Source: Rhizobiales bacterium 2SD (lineage in GTDB: Bacteria > Pseudomonadota > Alphaproteobacteria > Rhizobiales > Beijerinckiaceae). From it: a DNA stretch of 64,000 bases. Position numbers and translations under genes: made by a program. The notes below the pieces were generated by a model. It saw only the letters and a list, made by a program, of their open reading frames with translations. It ran no database searches and was not told the origin of the DNA. Positions 58,601 through 63,865 of the stretch are shown one piece after another; position 1 is the first letter of the stretch, and the number at the start of each line of letters is the position of its first letter. The DNA is taken from contig SCMY01000005.1 in the NCBI GenBank assembly GCA_005502805.1, forward strand, positions 1 through 64,000. Direction: 5' to 3'.

Positions 58601-61008
58601 CCGCCGATGCTGCGACACTGACCGCTGGCAGCTTCGTCTCGGTCGCGACTGGCCTGACGGCTGGTGGCGCGGTCACCGTCAGCGCCAATGGCGGGAGACT
58701 CGATCTCGTCAGTCTGATCGCTGGTGCGGGCTCTGCGCTGACGGCCTCGGACTCGGTCATGCTCGGCGCTGCGAGAGTCACGGAAGGCGACCTCGCCATC
58801 ACCTCGACCGGCGCTGGCATTACTGCAGCCAGGCTCGATGTCGCCAAGGATGCCACACTGACCGCTGCGACCTCGATCGCCGTCACCGCCGGCCTGACGG
58901 CGGGCGGCGCGGCCAATGTCGCTGCCAGTGGCGGACTGCTCGACCTCGCCAGCCTGAGCGCTGGTGCGAGTTCGACGCTCACCGCATTTGGCGCGGTCAC
59001 GCTCGGCAGCGTCACGACGACGGCAGGCGACCTCTCCATCGCCTCGATGGCTGCCAGCATTACCGCGGCCAGCGTCACTGCAGCTCGCGATGCCACGCTG
59101 ACCGCCGGGGCCTTCATCTCGATCACGACCGGCATGACGGCTGGCGGCGCGGCCGACGTCAGTGCCAATGGCGGGCCGCTCGAGATCGTCAGCCTGAGCG
59201 CTGCTGCGAGTTCGACGCTCACCGCGTCTGGGGCGATCTCGCTTGGCCGCGTTACGACGACGGCGGGCGATCTTGTGGTCGCCTCGACCAGGGCTGGGAT
59301 CACCGCCACGAGCATCGCCGCGGCCCGGGACGCGAATCTGACCGCAGCGACGCTCGTCTCGCTCGCAGACCACCTGACGGCTGGCGGTGCGGCTGCCGTC
59401 AGCGCCAATGCTGGGCCGCTCGCTATCGCCGCTTTGACGGCCGGTGCGAGCGCGACCCTGACGGCTTCGGGCGCGGTCATGCTTGGTCACGTCAGGACGA
59501 TGGCGGGTGATCTCACGGTCACTTCGACCGGAGCCGGCATTGATGCAGCAAGCCTCGGCGCCGCCAACGATGCGAGGCTGACTGCCGCAACCTCGATTGG
59601 CGTCACCACCGGGTTGACGGCGGGCGGCGTGGCCGTCGCCGCCGCCAATGGCGGGGCGCTCGACCTCGTTGCCTTGACGGCCGGTGCGAGCACCATCCTG
59701 ACGGCTTCGGGGCCGGTCGTGCTTGGTCACGTCAGGACGACGGCGGGCGATCTGTCGATCACTTCGACGAATGCCGGCATTGCAGTAGCCAGCGTCGATG
59801 CTGGAGGGAGCGCGGCGCTTCAGGCGGGAGCCGGTCTTTCGGCTTCGCGGTTGGCGGCCGGCGGTGGCATGCGCCTCGCCGCGGGAGGCTCGATAGAGGT
59901 AGGCGCTGCGCTCGCCGGTGGTGATCTCGAGCTATCTGCGGCAGAGCGCATCGTCATCGCTCACGGATCGGCACGCTCGGGTGAGGTCATGCTCAGTTCC
60001 GTGCAGGGATCGATCCATGCCGATGCGATCGAAGCTGCCGGTGCCGTGACGGCTGCCGGACCGGGCGAGCTCTCCTTCGGTTGGGTACGCAGCGGGGCGG
60101 ACATCGCGCTGACATCGACGGCTGGGCTCATCCGGATCGGGACCCTCACCAGCGGCCGCGATGTGGGGCTGCAGGCTCGATCCATCGGGTTCGACCTCGT
60201 CGACGCGGGCCGTTCGGCGAGACTCACGGCCGACGAGAACATCGCCGGCGCCAGCGTCGTCGCTACAGATGCGCTGGCGGTGCAGGCCGGGCGTAGCGGT
60301 CGCGGCTCGCTCGAGATCGGGACGGGGGCGGCTCGCAATGCGGCCTTCGGTTCCGCCGACGAAATTCGACTGGGCCGTTTCGGCGCGGGTGACAGCATCG
60401 TCATCCTGGGCACACGGATCGCTGCCGATATCGTTCAGCTTCCCACAGGAGCGGGATTGCCGCTGGTGCTCGATGTCGCCGGCTTGCGGGAGCGCACCGC
60501 CCAGAGCGTTGATCTGCGCATCGAGGCACAGCAGTTCGAAATCGGCCGCTTCGAGGCGATCGACGGCCTGCTTTCGACGACGTCGAACGATTTCGGGATC
60601 GCCGCAGCCTTTGTTCCCGGTGCGTTGCAGGTGAGAAGTCCGTCCATGGCCATTCTGGCCAACAACCGCAGTCCCGCTCCGGTGACCGGATACGACGCGC
60701 AGCTCTATCAGAGGGATCGGGTCTTCTCGCTCGCAGTCAACGGCAAGCGGTTGACGACGAGCGCGTTTGTCGTTGGCTTCGACACCGATGTGGTCGATGT
60801 GCCGAACGGTCTGTCGTTCAGCCGTGACCTGGCGAGGCTTGGTGTCCTTCTGCCGACAGGCCCCTCCTTCGGCGAGATCGCGCGGGGCTTCGTGCTCGGG
60901 CCCGATGGCCGCTGGCGCAGCATGGCCGGCGATCCCGACACGACTGCCAGTACGGGCGCGCGATCGAAGGCGCTCGTCAATCTCGATGGTTTCGAGGGAC
61001 AGCCTTGA
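40642..61008 (+). CDS. Giant TpsA exoprotein, LktA/filamentous-hemagglutinin type adhesin
   Basis: One open frame of 6788 residues. Residues 1-57 form a long Arg-rich signal peptide ending AFA. The TPS secretion domain comes next (from NVITPDGRTQTAV, through FSRFEQGAGTTVNMYLP, to about residue 330), similar to leukotoxin LktA. Residues 330-3000 are a Gly/Ala/Ser/Thr-rich beta-helix body with degenerate repeats, broken at about 2319-2503 by a module of different make-up. Residues 3050-4013 carry all eight mature cysteines. Residues 4327-4335 look like one calcium-binding loop. Residues 4934-6433 are about 19 copies of an 80-residue repeat. The last 350 residues are a non-repetitive end. It should be threaded through TpsB to the cell surface and act in adhesion or aggregation. 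An AAGGAG site lies 10 bases before the ATG. Confidence 0.93.
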   Translation: MARRRAARSQVAAGAGGVVLRHVVRGGKPRAVLAALRQRCLVGQAMALALWNAPAFAQNVITPDGRTQTAVSVVGNTTTITTSTIVGGAGYNSFSRFEQGAGTTVNMYLPQDAGVLVNIVRDGPVVINGILNSYRNGRIGGHVYFSDSAGFTVGPNGVINTGRLTVNTPTREFLDQVIGPDGVVNETMAARLRANDVPISPDGKIAIDGTINARRGVSLNGQSVSVSGQIKANTAPVEIAERRERHRTAFAQSVNTTGLRHGAAMVARRGGGIEIVAAGSVNISGRVSADATARRAAGTINVRSGKGTTLARTAKITATGMVPVREQAQAVPSHGPLPAAVNTGSSDPGRDGGKVSITSDAAIAIARGAMIDVSAARNAAGKGGSAILFAGTNLDAEDGAVFRGTAGTSGDGGFVELSAKQVVTLGAIDVDFSARNGKAGLLYIDPIDIVVGPGGRSNTIVNGTDVILEATNSITILGEGMIDTRNFNRNAEGGVLSATNPSIGNSGNITIEAPRITVAGQLLAGVSPGSLHAAGDVTLTASATDDRNSGKASAEAIIEVSGTITGRDVKLLADATGKSSFINLGPGLVMFTGQTQYAIFTGLNAGYVASDITARVSVKDGASITATRDLVVSATGSQEAAFLAASVTAVSPVAASVTYADLKARVTAEVESGASLTVGRNLTVAAKNEATLGAAALAASAGQGLSDFAVAVGLTDIETKAIVSSGAEVTLGSSSSNVRVSAINENSFSTSATAMSISGGMVGLSVAYSDTKASAEARLGASLGSSGGRIGTVTVEAISDNSKNATASAVTLGQNLVIETLQIANAMEVIFAPLTSRLGPREIGKFGSTITLAKTDLSAVASIAADAGDAAPTIYATKTAVVSDVRDFALRAAADAAISSNSKNPTAVNPEALVSMAAGVVYGDFRHTSRASIGSSVIVDSDRIGVSAKNEVPIANTWTNWGGFNETFTHLNGTAGVAGNILTSYASATTESRDLGLAGAVNYYKIANETEAYVGPGATLRQNNGLGSWNVALGTGALASFDKVVTVAASTKTETIDVAGNYGIFSGTGTSGGTGTAVGGSFADLQRESRTVAAIGAGVRITALELAVTAKTEDKIFAIAPTSGKAAGTFAANGIVVLTSIDNHTLASISNQAIVDVTSIDVDARQFVSLFTLTGALTYGSENSVGISVAALDTAGVTRAYVGDNSADLSDNRLGSGYGRGLITARSLDVDAVTDGRMMVASVAAAISDPNASKLSFFKGIAAGGDAAAAVKRSGASGSISLTAAGSAAVATTTLGTSAWIDGAAVIGKDGGVVATDVAATNATIADVGSGTAALNLAGKASPLSGSLAGAVAIATFDNSTDARIAGTTITRAGDTSVQALAGGRQTVVGVSIAAGRNNSGAAAVSAAVGIVTDSVTAQIRNSTIDGLSGASSGNDVLVNAYRATDIGIGGGAAYAGVQAGLGLAVTYSSITDPSGRDGAAALITDSSLFAVDKLTVAARTSSRIVSGAIAGGGGPDSNGLVGTIVINEVSPTTRAAVADSAGAPSRIAMDGDVLVVADGGKDSTLDAALGSRLANTDQGPIDFTGRATNANAAANPVGASIIAIAGVLQGGSNNAGVSFLRNTISQSHIALIANIDLTSSTAVTVRAQDGSLITGVAVGAGLATGQFAGVASVVQQTIDNVISAQVIGGSIMSRDVAVQSQASSAIRGSAGSLGIGIGAAAVGLSIVDSSIANNVATGVDGAQIRASRDVVLTAGSTATIDTIAIGVAMSRNVGLAGSIANNTVATDIGAIITGSDIIAGNNLGVFSGNTDRITVSAGALGVTVAAPSVAGGVSVVNNTVGGDTVARIEDSSVDARAGGTGSLSYSAGQLLTAFDLSTANGPSAAQPSLAMTARAVHGLGVVATSQQSVLANAVTGGVAAFPISGAVAIVPVRNVLGGSTSATIDSSHVGTRLTGTDSTAVAVEAASHSYAGTFITVGAVGGIAASGANTTNVMERSTRAALTNSTTGTTTPGYTGPGVNALDIASNASQSASSNVLGFALGAGGAAAMGIVNTFAASTSAALDQGLVTAGRVGVAADSRNGFNAVTRTAAGGAGIGIGGAFIVGTSRNETLATVGGGSGQTALNLNGGLAVAAVSRNAFTTVATGGAVAGVAGVAGMVSFVDVDNETRAGLYGAQVAIRPGATQTVGGITGAAGVSVAASETTSITPKTAAGANASFAAGAAANIASLDSLVQADIQGSNLVAPGAVSASATSDRTVNAETTTFGAGGSAGIGASVAMISVGKSTPAGASGELTYGGGGTLSRIGQLTAGNADLVLSAAGLASYRSYRGAAGAAMSESALRDAARTEYNLLLANGTVSGGALTLTTAGVIALRSAAAAGLGIANPDETQVRDWAAARYTAFRSGVVAYLLSDAGVSSYRAQVTPTIPDATEDQVRSSANTAYARLLANGTVSNGVLTLSVAGITSYRAEAEADLGRAATDAEVRDYAAQQYGFFTANRSRIAAPEAQSAAALLESTGSGTRVAVSGGSIASGSVAVSALSRTTTTNIASGLGAGGAAGVGAATAYTDVGDKVSARLDQISVGTGSITVTASSTDGTGSAARIEARAGAGALGAAAGAAVADGSIANEVRATLGGTLTVAGATSVNAGNGQTSRSDAVGAAVAGGLALGISRASSSADSTVEAKYLDGSSLTGTGLTIGAQSTGAAHAAAIAGAGGLLAAGSGAEAKASDTSDVSAVVGAGARANVATGTISISASASPDAKAAAYGAAVSGGLAVGAAVAKATVGATVNAEIMGNASLIANQFIAGNLSVTATGSVFGTMVGDAARLANTTSDFARGGSSAAASAMAGSGAYYASAVGTDAQAKNTSTVTAKVGNYVGLSSASATISASNTTLQAANATGKTAAAAAIGTVNAQADSRTVTTASLGANSTMSGSGTGRFTLTATGEDTQIARAEAGSGGLLAGSGAEGSTSNISDVTASVGAGAVIQGGLVTVGASHETRYAAIVDSLQAAALGASAAKATNSADVDVLTELGAGSRITAAGPNTAGCYLTSCLQAISLTSRNAFTQLNLGESVRAAAGGGINGAGATSKTEIDGTSKVTLGNGVNLLAGLSPTAAPGPILVQAWTELAGNDTATLTTGGLLQGAGVSSRYRAGTAQKLLANAVTLGDNVLLDSFGVINLGTYTLANVRANAFVSTYGLAGVGVADADVTILTGNNVTIGANSELIGLYDVNVTAGRDGAGLRTNTLSGTATALGYVRGLIAVPDADASTNLQNHARVQVGSGTRISSAQNVTLGAYDGVLDADADGTGHGYQLYFIPVTEGSSSPGRSSSSTLVMNGTATAGIYNTQRIEIGCGVNASAQCGPNETPTVRFVSGAPVTATYTTGFDPVAYITARYDATVASTLLSGVSPGPVKAVRLSQLYAAGGNIFVNAGTVQGSGSLIANGGPSITVINRSNAYLVLDGGAYIPESKGGQIVGSSGSLTRHSNPDAAPSIIIDNAYTGQLDARGNGPALLISSDVTNLGGLVSINNTLGSFGFSGQRIDALQFNVTVPNGAVAVSSNGPNGMYTAGASPQAEYGSHIYYPGGAPGSTSFDVDQAVIAAANALAAGSGQNVNRFLYGTQADAPGRNRTVQFFGNCAGYIADSGYNCTGGWTGFGNDINFRLLETIATYRESNPVTLRGDTKIYGAQVAIKATTININAAIEAGRITNWSGTVDAGIAASLRNSRQNYLNDGYVHVSLKQAIGGVWANDGAAPLYYDLVNDRLVLYDINASSGGGSVLLDGQIISTNLFGSIKINGGFGDVSLNNTSGLDLVVNRINTGTAAGVNASVSKITIIDRLVTSGPNTTVYAYTPGSGIAKYKTHNGTQPILSGVGATTPVEFISGDTTRYTPVAGTRYEWTQQALLKKEGLTEANRNQRDVPQWWRFDSGTSSNPWVYVDAKSVSTYDGSDPLLRWSRSPQAPSGTSVSGRVTNNLGLTHVGMTQEITGGHTMVINNMAHYGGCQGGSPNYCDRGFVASNGAGQAIWNYDYVTEAFVQVTASVKADNPFGISFAGNAAGRVNITSNSSVLQNGTIVNPSGTTTITASGGSFTQTNNATILSNNLTLTSRDSIGTASAAVKATLTPGAQLNVVTGSGGINLDITGSARVVALRADQTPGAYGDVKVQASGSLEAVVTGAPNVVGRNITLVSEEGSVGSTSNLLQMRAVATQLPNGSSVDGVVTVTARGDIGIAQIAGDLRVGQIASEAGNVRIDVNAGRLVSAAGQTAAQALSAEQLSQVSRSLKLTAADGANAAAQGSLAAFEKQVTQTYSQYAALLRNGSYVLEDTNGDGVKERVFKLNDNAVALYQAFADAELGTGANVNTYAAQRLSAYGSVFAKVYGSSWADQARFNVGTLETNYSFSFTGADVTPGLASQIAGDAVWTERQLVSAINKSALEPASGVVGNGTALVIGRDVTLNTAGSIGSLAPDVQVALSDIRNGTISNTQLAALAVATTAGTVKIIGQRQDGSFVEVTDLNNVPAGVTLTRVDVKQTAPLFINASGAFSGSAQGDVYVQATGAPNSAGGTLTIGRITATGTVNLQAPQAIAVATQADGTTPRNPVQIQANGDLVLVAGGGAIGSAATSLTYQIGGRLVSASASAGDVNLVAKGGDAQIGRIFASGTASLTAADGGIQGYLPGVAISASSIRLSAAGNVGSATAGLGVRVGSTGDVSGTIAGSAWFSGPALAGQAPTAFRIGDLAARDGLSVIADGQIDVLSRARSSAGAVSLTGAGIVMAAEAAISAAGRATLSSGSDIVLGRVASTFAPAAGGASIALTATGAITSNGDSGVLLDARQAGGVVSLYAGNGIGTQNAALTFAAPTISARSLRSGVNLAATGSTRVTSLQADLGSIALSADGDLSFDAVVSGAGAMLSTSNGRLTLGVLTAGDSSSLSASGAIMITSATTTAGDLSVSSTGAGIAAAGIDAARDATLTAATSISVTTALTTGRAATAEANGGALDIVALSAGANSTLTASGAITLGSATTTAGDLSITSTGAGITAASIDAAQDATLTAGTSISVTTGLVSGGAANVSANGGMLGIVALSAGAGSTLTASGAITLGSATTTAGDLSIASTNAGIVVASIDAAQDARLTAGTSVSVTTGLTTGRAAAVSANGGTLNLAALTAGASSTLMASGAVTLGAAMTTAGDLSVTSMNAGIAAVNVEGAQDAVLTAATFVSVTTGLTAGRTATVAANGGALDIATLTAGASATLTASGAITLGSATTTSGDLSVTSAGASITAASIDAAGNAALTAATFASVTTGLAGGAAIAAANGGALDIAALTAGANSMLRASGAVTLGSASTTSGDLSVTSAGDSITATSIEVAAGAATIAANGGTLGIVALTAGASSTLTASGAITLGSAKTTAGDLSVTSTGAGIAATSIDAARDAALTAATFVSVTTGLTSGGAATVAANAGALGILALVAGASSTLTASGAVTLDSASTTAGDLSISSANAGITAASLDVARGAVLTAGTFISLTTSLAAGGAVTATANGGTLDIVALTAGASSMLTASGVVTLGSARTTVGDLSVNSAGAEIAAMSIDIAGGATLAAATSVVVVDSMTAGTTANVTALGGAVDLGSLKSGSASAVTASGAVIIGDVRTVAGHVVITSTGAGIRAGRINAAGNAILTAATSIAVADSVKADRAANFIARDGALDLISLTVGADSSLAASGTIALGSAIALAGDLSISSTHSSIAAGVIAAADGALLSAGTFISITTGMTVGGSASVTASGGRLDLVSLSAGASSSLRASGAINLGSATTTAGDLAVTSTNAGITAADLKAAHDASLIAATGIAVTSGMTTGGSANVVASGGALDLVSLSAGASSFLRASGAIRLGSVTTTAGNLTVTSTNAGITAADLKAAHDTVLTAATGIAVTSGMTTGGAATLEVSAGALELNRLAADATSALIASGAVTIGSARITTGSIAIASTGAGITAASIDTADAATLTAGSFVSVATGLTAGGAVTVSANGGRLDLVSLIAGAGSALTASDSVMLGAARVTEGDLAITSTGAGITAARLDVAKDATLTAATSIAVTAGLTAGGAANVAASGGLLDLASLSAGASSTLTAFGAVTLGSVTTTAGDLSIASMAASITAASVTAARDATLTAGAFISITTGMTAGGAADVSANGGPLEIVSLSAAASSTLTASGAISLGRVTTTAGDLVVASTRAGITATSIAAARDANLTAATLVSLADHLTAGGAAAVSANAGPLAIAALTAGASATLTASGAVMLGHVRTMAGDLTVTSTGAGIDAASLGAANDARLTAATSIGVTTGLTAGGVAVAAANGGALDLVALTAGASTILTASGPVVLGHVRTTAGDLSITSTNAGIAVASVDAGGSAALQAGAGLSASRLAAGGGMRLAAGGSIEVGAALAGGDLELSAAERIVIAHGSARSGEVMLSSVQGSIHADAIEAAGAVTAAGPGELSFGWVRSGADIALTSTAGLIRIGTLTSGRDVGLQARSIGFDLVDAGRSARLTADENIAGASVVATDALAVQAGRSGRGSLEIGTGAARNAAFGSADEIRLGRFGAGDSIVILGTRIAADIVQLPTGAGLPLVLDVAGLRERTAQSVDLRIEAQQFEIGRFEAIDGLLSTTSNDFGIAAAFVPGALQVRSPSMAILANNRSPAPVTGYDAQLYQRDRVFSLAVNGKRLTTSAFVVGFDTDVVDVPNGLSFSRDLARLGVLLPTGPSFGEIARGFVLGPDGRWRSMAGDPDTTASTGARSKALVNLDGFEGQP
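47596..48150 (+). repeat. Four tandem copies of a module of about 47 residues in TpsA
   Basis: Within residues about 2319-2503 a unit recurs: a G-x-x-SYR start, an LG or similar turn, VRDYAxxxY, and in copies one and three a LLANGTV-G-LTL end. Copies start near 47608, 47749, 47885 and 48030. It is rich in Tyr, Arg and Ala and looks helical, unlike the beta-helix around it. A related copy is near 53563-53800. Confidence 0.7.
55441..59940 (+). repeat. In-frame 240-base tandem repeat array in TpsA, about 19 copies
   Basis: The marker LTASGAxxLG occurs at 55441, 55681, 55921, 56161, 56401, 56638, 56821, then every 240 bases from 57061 to 59701. The unit is 80 residues with the core SG-A-x-x-LGSATTTAGDLSITS, then GAGITAASIDAA, TAATSISVTTGL and ANGG-LDIVALTAGA. 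One copy is shorter by 19 residues (56638-56820) and one by a single residue. All indels keep the frame, so selection holds it open. Confidence 0.93.
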
Positions 61009-62639
61009 GTCGCTGGAGACGCGTTGCTTTCGGGAGCGTCCTGAGCCTTGGCGCCGGCTGCATCGCCGGGCCAGGAGCGGCGCAGGTTTTGCCGCAGACT
61101 CTGGAGAATGAGGCGGCGCGTCAGCAGCGTGAGATCGAGCGCCAGACTGCGCCGCAGCGTCAGCGCGGCCCGGCTGTGGTGGCTCCGGCGCCGGGGCCGC
61201 GGCTCGAATTCCCTGCCGGCGGCACGACCGTGATTCTCACCCGGGTCGATTTCGACGACTCCCGGTTCCTCAGCCAGGCCGAACTCGACGCTGTCCGGAC
61301 CCGTTATCTCGGCCGCCGCGTCGATCTTGCCGAGATCGGTAAGCTCGTCCAGGCCGTCAATGACCTTTATGCGGAGAAGGGCCAGATCACTGCGAGCGCC
61401 GTGCTGCCGCCGCAGAAGCTCGATGGCGGAGTGCTCAAGGTTCAGCTTGTCGAGGGTCGCGTTGGCAAGGTCAGCGTCAATGGCGCCGTCCAGACCTGGC
61501 CCTGGTATGTTCGCTCGCAGGTGCCGATCGGCGAAGGGGAGACCGTCGACGCGCCGGCGCTCAATCGCCAGGTCTCGATCTTCAACCGGCTCAATGAAAT
61601 GCAGATCCGCGCCCAGCTCGCCGTTGGCGCGAGCTTTGGCTTGACGGATGTCGAGCTCGCGCTGACCGAGCCGCCGCGCAGCGTGGTCCAGTTATCCTAT
61701 GACAATCAGGGCGTGCTCTCGACCGGGCGCTATCAAGGCAGTTTGTTCCTGCGTCATCACAATCTGCTCGGCTTCGACGACAAGATCGTCCTCTACGGCT
61801 CCCGGGCCCGCGGCAGCATTCTCGGTAGCGGCAGCTATACGATTCCGATCACGCCCTGGGGCACGCGGTTTGGAGTGAGCTTCACGCGCTCCGCTTATCG
61901 GATCGTCTCGGGAACGACCCGCGAATTGCGGCCGGAAGGCATTTCGGAGAGCGGTTCGCTCACATTGTCCCAGCCGATCTTTGCGACCGACGCCATCCTG
62001 CTTCAGGCGACGGGAGCTGTCGGTCGCGGCCGCAGTCGAAGCAAGCTGCTCGACGTCACCACGGTCGACAGCAACTATATCCGGACCATGGCTGGTGCTG
62101 CGCTGAGCGTGACGCTGCCGAACTTCAACCATTCCACCAGCGTGAACTGGACGCAGGTCGCCCACGAGGACACGTTGGCGGGCGCCAAGCGCAACTATAC
62201 GATCTGGACCGGGAACAGCGCCTCGCTCTGGCGGATCACCGACGACATCTATGGCTCGCTCGTCGGCGCGGGGCAGTATACCACCGAATCCCAACTGCCT
62301 GGCGACCAGATCTTCCAGATCGGCGGGCCGACGACGGTCCGCGGCTATCCGATCGGCGGCGCCTTCGGCAATTCCGGTTTCTATGGCCAGGCTGAACTGC
62401 ACTATGCTCTGCCCGATCCATTGAAGGCGCTGGAGACCTTCGTTTTCCTGGATCACGGCCAGACCTATTTCAACGCCTCGCGGGTGACGCGCGCCACCTC
62501 GATCGGCGCAGGTCTGATCTGGCGCCCCGTCGACTGGGCCTCGCTCGAAGGAGGCATCGGGCGGCCGCTCCAACGCGTGTCCGCGCTGCAGCGCGATGTC
62601 GAGCTTTATTTCCGGCTCACCTTGCGCAAAAGCATCTGA
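61005..62639 (+). CDS. TpsB, FhaC/ShlB-type outer-membrane transporter
   Basis: A 544-residue Omp85-superfamily transporter for the TpsA protein. A signal peptide (about 1-26) is followed by a Gln/Arg/Glu helix (about 30-55) like the plug helix of FhaC, two POTRA domains (about 74-151 and 154-222) and a 16-strand barrel (about 226-544). The conserved VRGY motif of loop L6 is at residues 445-448 (GGPTTVRGYPIGG). It starts with TTG at 61005 and overlaps the tpsA stop (TTGA). POTRA domains recognise the TPS domain of TpsA in the periplasm; the barrel exports it. Confidence 0.95.
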   Translation: MSRWRRVAFGSVLSLGAGCIAGPGAAQVLPQTLENEAARQQREIERQTAPQRQRGPAVVAPAPGPRLEFPAGGTTVILTRVDFDDSRFLSQAELDAVRTRYLGRRVDLAEIGKLVQAVNDLYAEKGQITASAVLPPQKLDGGVLKVQLVEGRVGKVSVNGAVQTWPWYVRSQVPIGEGETVDAPALNRQVSIFNRLNEMQIRAQLAVGASFGLTDVELALTEPPRSVVQLSYDNQGVLSTGRYQGSLFLRHHNLLGFDDKIVLYGSRARGSILGSGSYTIPITPWGTRFGVSFTRSAYRIVSGTTRELRPEGISESGSLTLSQPIFATDAILLQATGAVGRGRSRSKLLDVTTVDSNYIRTMAGAALSVTLPNFNHSTSVNWTQVAHEDTLAGAKRNYTIWTGNSASLWRITDDIYGSLVGAGQYTTESQLPGDQIFQIGGPTTVRGYPIGGAFGNSGFYGQAELHYALPDPLKALETFVFLDHGQTYFNASRVTRATSIGAGLIWRPVDWASLEGGIGRPLQRVSALQRDVELYFRLTLRKSI

Positions 62640-62662
62640 GCCTGTCTCGTAAGGATCTGACC

Positions 62663-63373
62663 ATGGCGCCCCTGCCGCTGTTCTATTCAAGCATCACCGT
62701 ACTCGACCGCAACGAGCACCGGGAGGCGCGCATCGCATCCGCCGACAAGCCCTATGGCTTTGCGATGGGCGCGCATGTGCTGCCGGCGCTGATGCCGGAA
62801 TTCGTACTCGGCTGCCGGGACATGCCGATCCTCTTCCTGGAGGAGAGCGGGGCGGTTTCGCCGCTGTTCATGGTCGGCATGCGTCCTGGCGAAAGCCGGT
62901 TCGTCGACGCCGAGGGACGCTGGCGTGGTCAGCACGCGCCGGCTTATCTGCGGCGTTATCCGTTCGTCGGCGGCGAAGTCTCAGCCGAGCAGCAGGTCAT
63001 CTGCATCGACGGCGGTTTCGCTGGATTGCAGACCGAGCAGGGCGAGCGCCTCTTCGGCGAGGAAGGCGAGCCGACCGAGGCTTTGCAGCGGATCATCGCC
63101 TTTGTCGGTGAGTATTCCGATGCAGCCAAGGCCACGGCCGCTTTCACTGCGGAGCTGAAGGCCCTCGACCTGTTTCACACGATCAACATCGAAATTCGGT
63201 CGGCCAGTGGTTCAACATCGAACTTCACCGGCTTTGCGGCCGTCAACGAAGAACGGCTGAACGCGTTACCGGACGAAACCTGGCTCGACCTGCGGCGGAA
63301 AGGCTATCTGGCGCCTATCCACGCGCATCTGATCAGCCTGGCGAATTTCGCCTTGCTCGGCGAGTCCGCTTAG
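62663..63373 (+). CDS. SapC-family protein
   Basis: A 236-residue protein with the SapC-family layout: PLFYSSITVLDRNEHREARI at the start, YLRRYPFVGGE near residue 95, CIDGGFAGL near residue 115 and FTGFAAVNEERLNALPDE near residue 190. The family name comes from the Campylobacter fetus S-layer locus; its biochemical role is not known. No signal peptide is seen. It follows tpsB by 23 bases with an AAGGA site, so it is the likely last gene of the operon and may serve in surface-protein export or assembly. Confidence 0.88.
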   Translation: MAPLPLFYSSITVLDRNEHREARIASADKPYGFAMGAHVLPALMPEFVLGCRDMPILFLEESGAVSPLFMVGMRPGESRFVDAEGRWRGQHAPAYLRRYPFVGGEVSAEQQVICIDGGFAGLQTEQGERLFGEEGEPTEALQRIIAFVGEYSDAAKATAAFTAELKALDLFHTINIEIRSASGSTSNFTGFAAVNEERLNALPDETWLDLRRKGYLAPIHAHLISLANFALLGESA

Positions 63374-63596
63374 GCCGGCCTGCACTGGCGTTTGCTCATC
63401 GAGGTGCGACGGCTGAAAACGTGACGGCCAATGGTCGCAGTATTCTTTGCCCTGCAGGGCAAGCGGCGTGCGGATGCTCAGGCTCCTGAAAAGGGCCGAG
63501 AGGATCCGTCATGCGCATGCTGTTTTGGGGCAACGAAACAAAGTCACTGCCAAAATCGGGTAATTTTACGATTCTGGGAAGTTGCGCCGGAAAGGC

Positions 63597-63671
63597 TGGT
63601 GCTGCGAGAGAGGATTGAACTCTCGACCTCTCCATTACCAATGGAGTGCTCTACCACTGAGCTACCGCAGC
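63597..63671 (-). tRNA. tRNA-Thr (anticodon GGT)
   Basis: The minus strand folds as a full cloverleaf. The seven-base acceptor stem is GCTGCGG with TCGCAGC (one G-T pair), the D stem GCTC/GAGC, the anticodon stem CTCCA/TGGAG with loop TTGGTAA, and the T stem GAGAG/CTCTC with loop TTCAATC. The anticodon GGT is the complement of 63637-63639 and reads Thr ACC/ACT codons. The 3' CCA is encoded (complement of 63597-63599). Confidence 0.96.
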
Positions 63672-63865
63672 AGGACCGGGATATGCTGGCGTTTCGGGTC
63701 GATCGAAGACCCAGAAGGCACCGTGCCGTTCCGAAGCGGCGTCCTGATGCCACAAGCCCCGCCCCGACGCAACCTGTTCCGCACATATCCCTGTACATGA
63801 AAATGAAGGACGCCTGAGCGCTCCCTTCACACGGGAGGGGTCACAGGCTCGATCGTTGTCCGCCT

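Noticed and set aside
56938..59730. A 930-residue repetitive antisense frame opposite the 240-base repeats
   Set aside because: The repeats are in the DNA, so all frames look periodic; the plus strand has the signal peptide, TPS domain and partner gene.
55441..59940. Possible CRISPR or satellite array
   Set aside because: The units are 240 bases, diverged, without spacers and in frame; they are protein repeats.
63447..63462. Palindrome TTGCCCTGCAGGGCAA after the SapC gene as terminator
   Set aside because: Stem of six with no T tract on either strand; kept only as a note.
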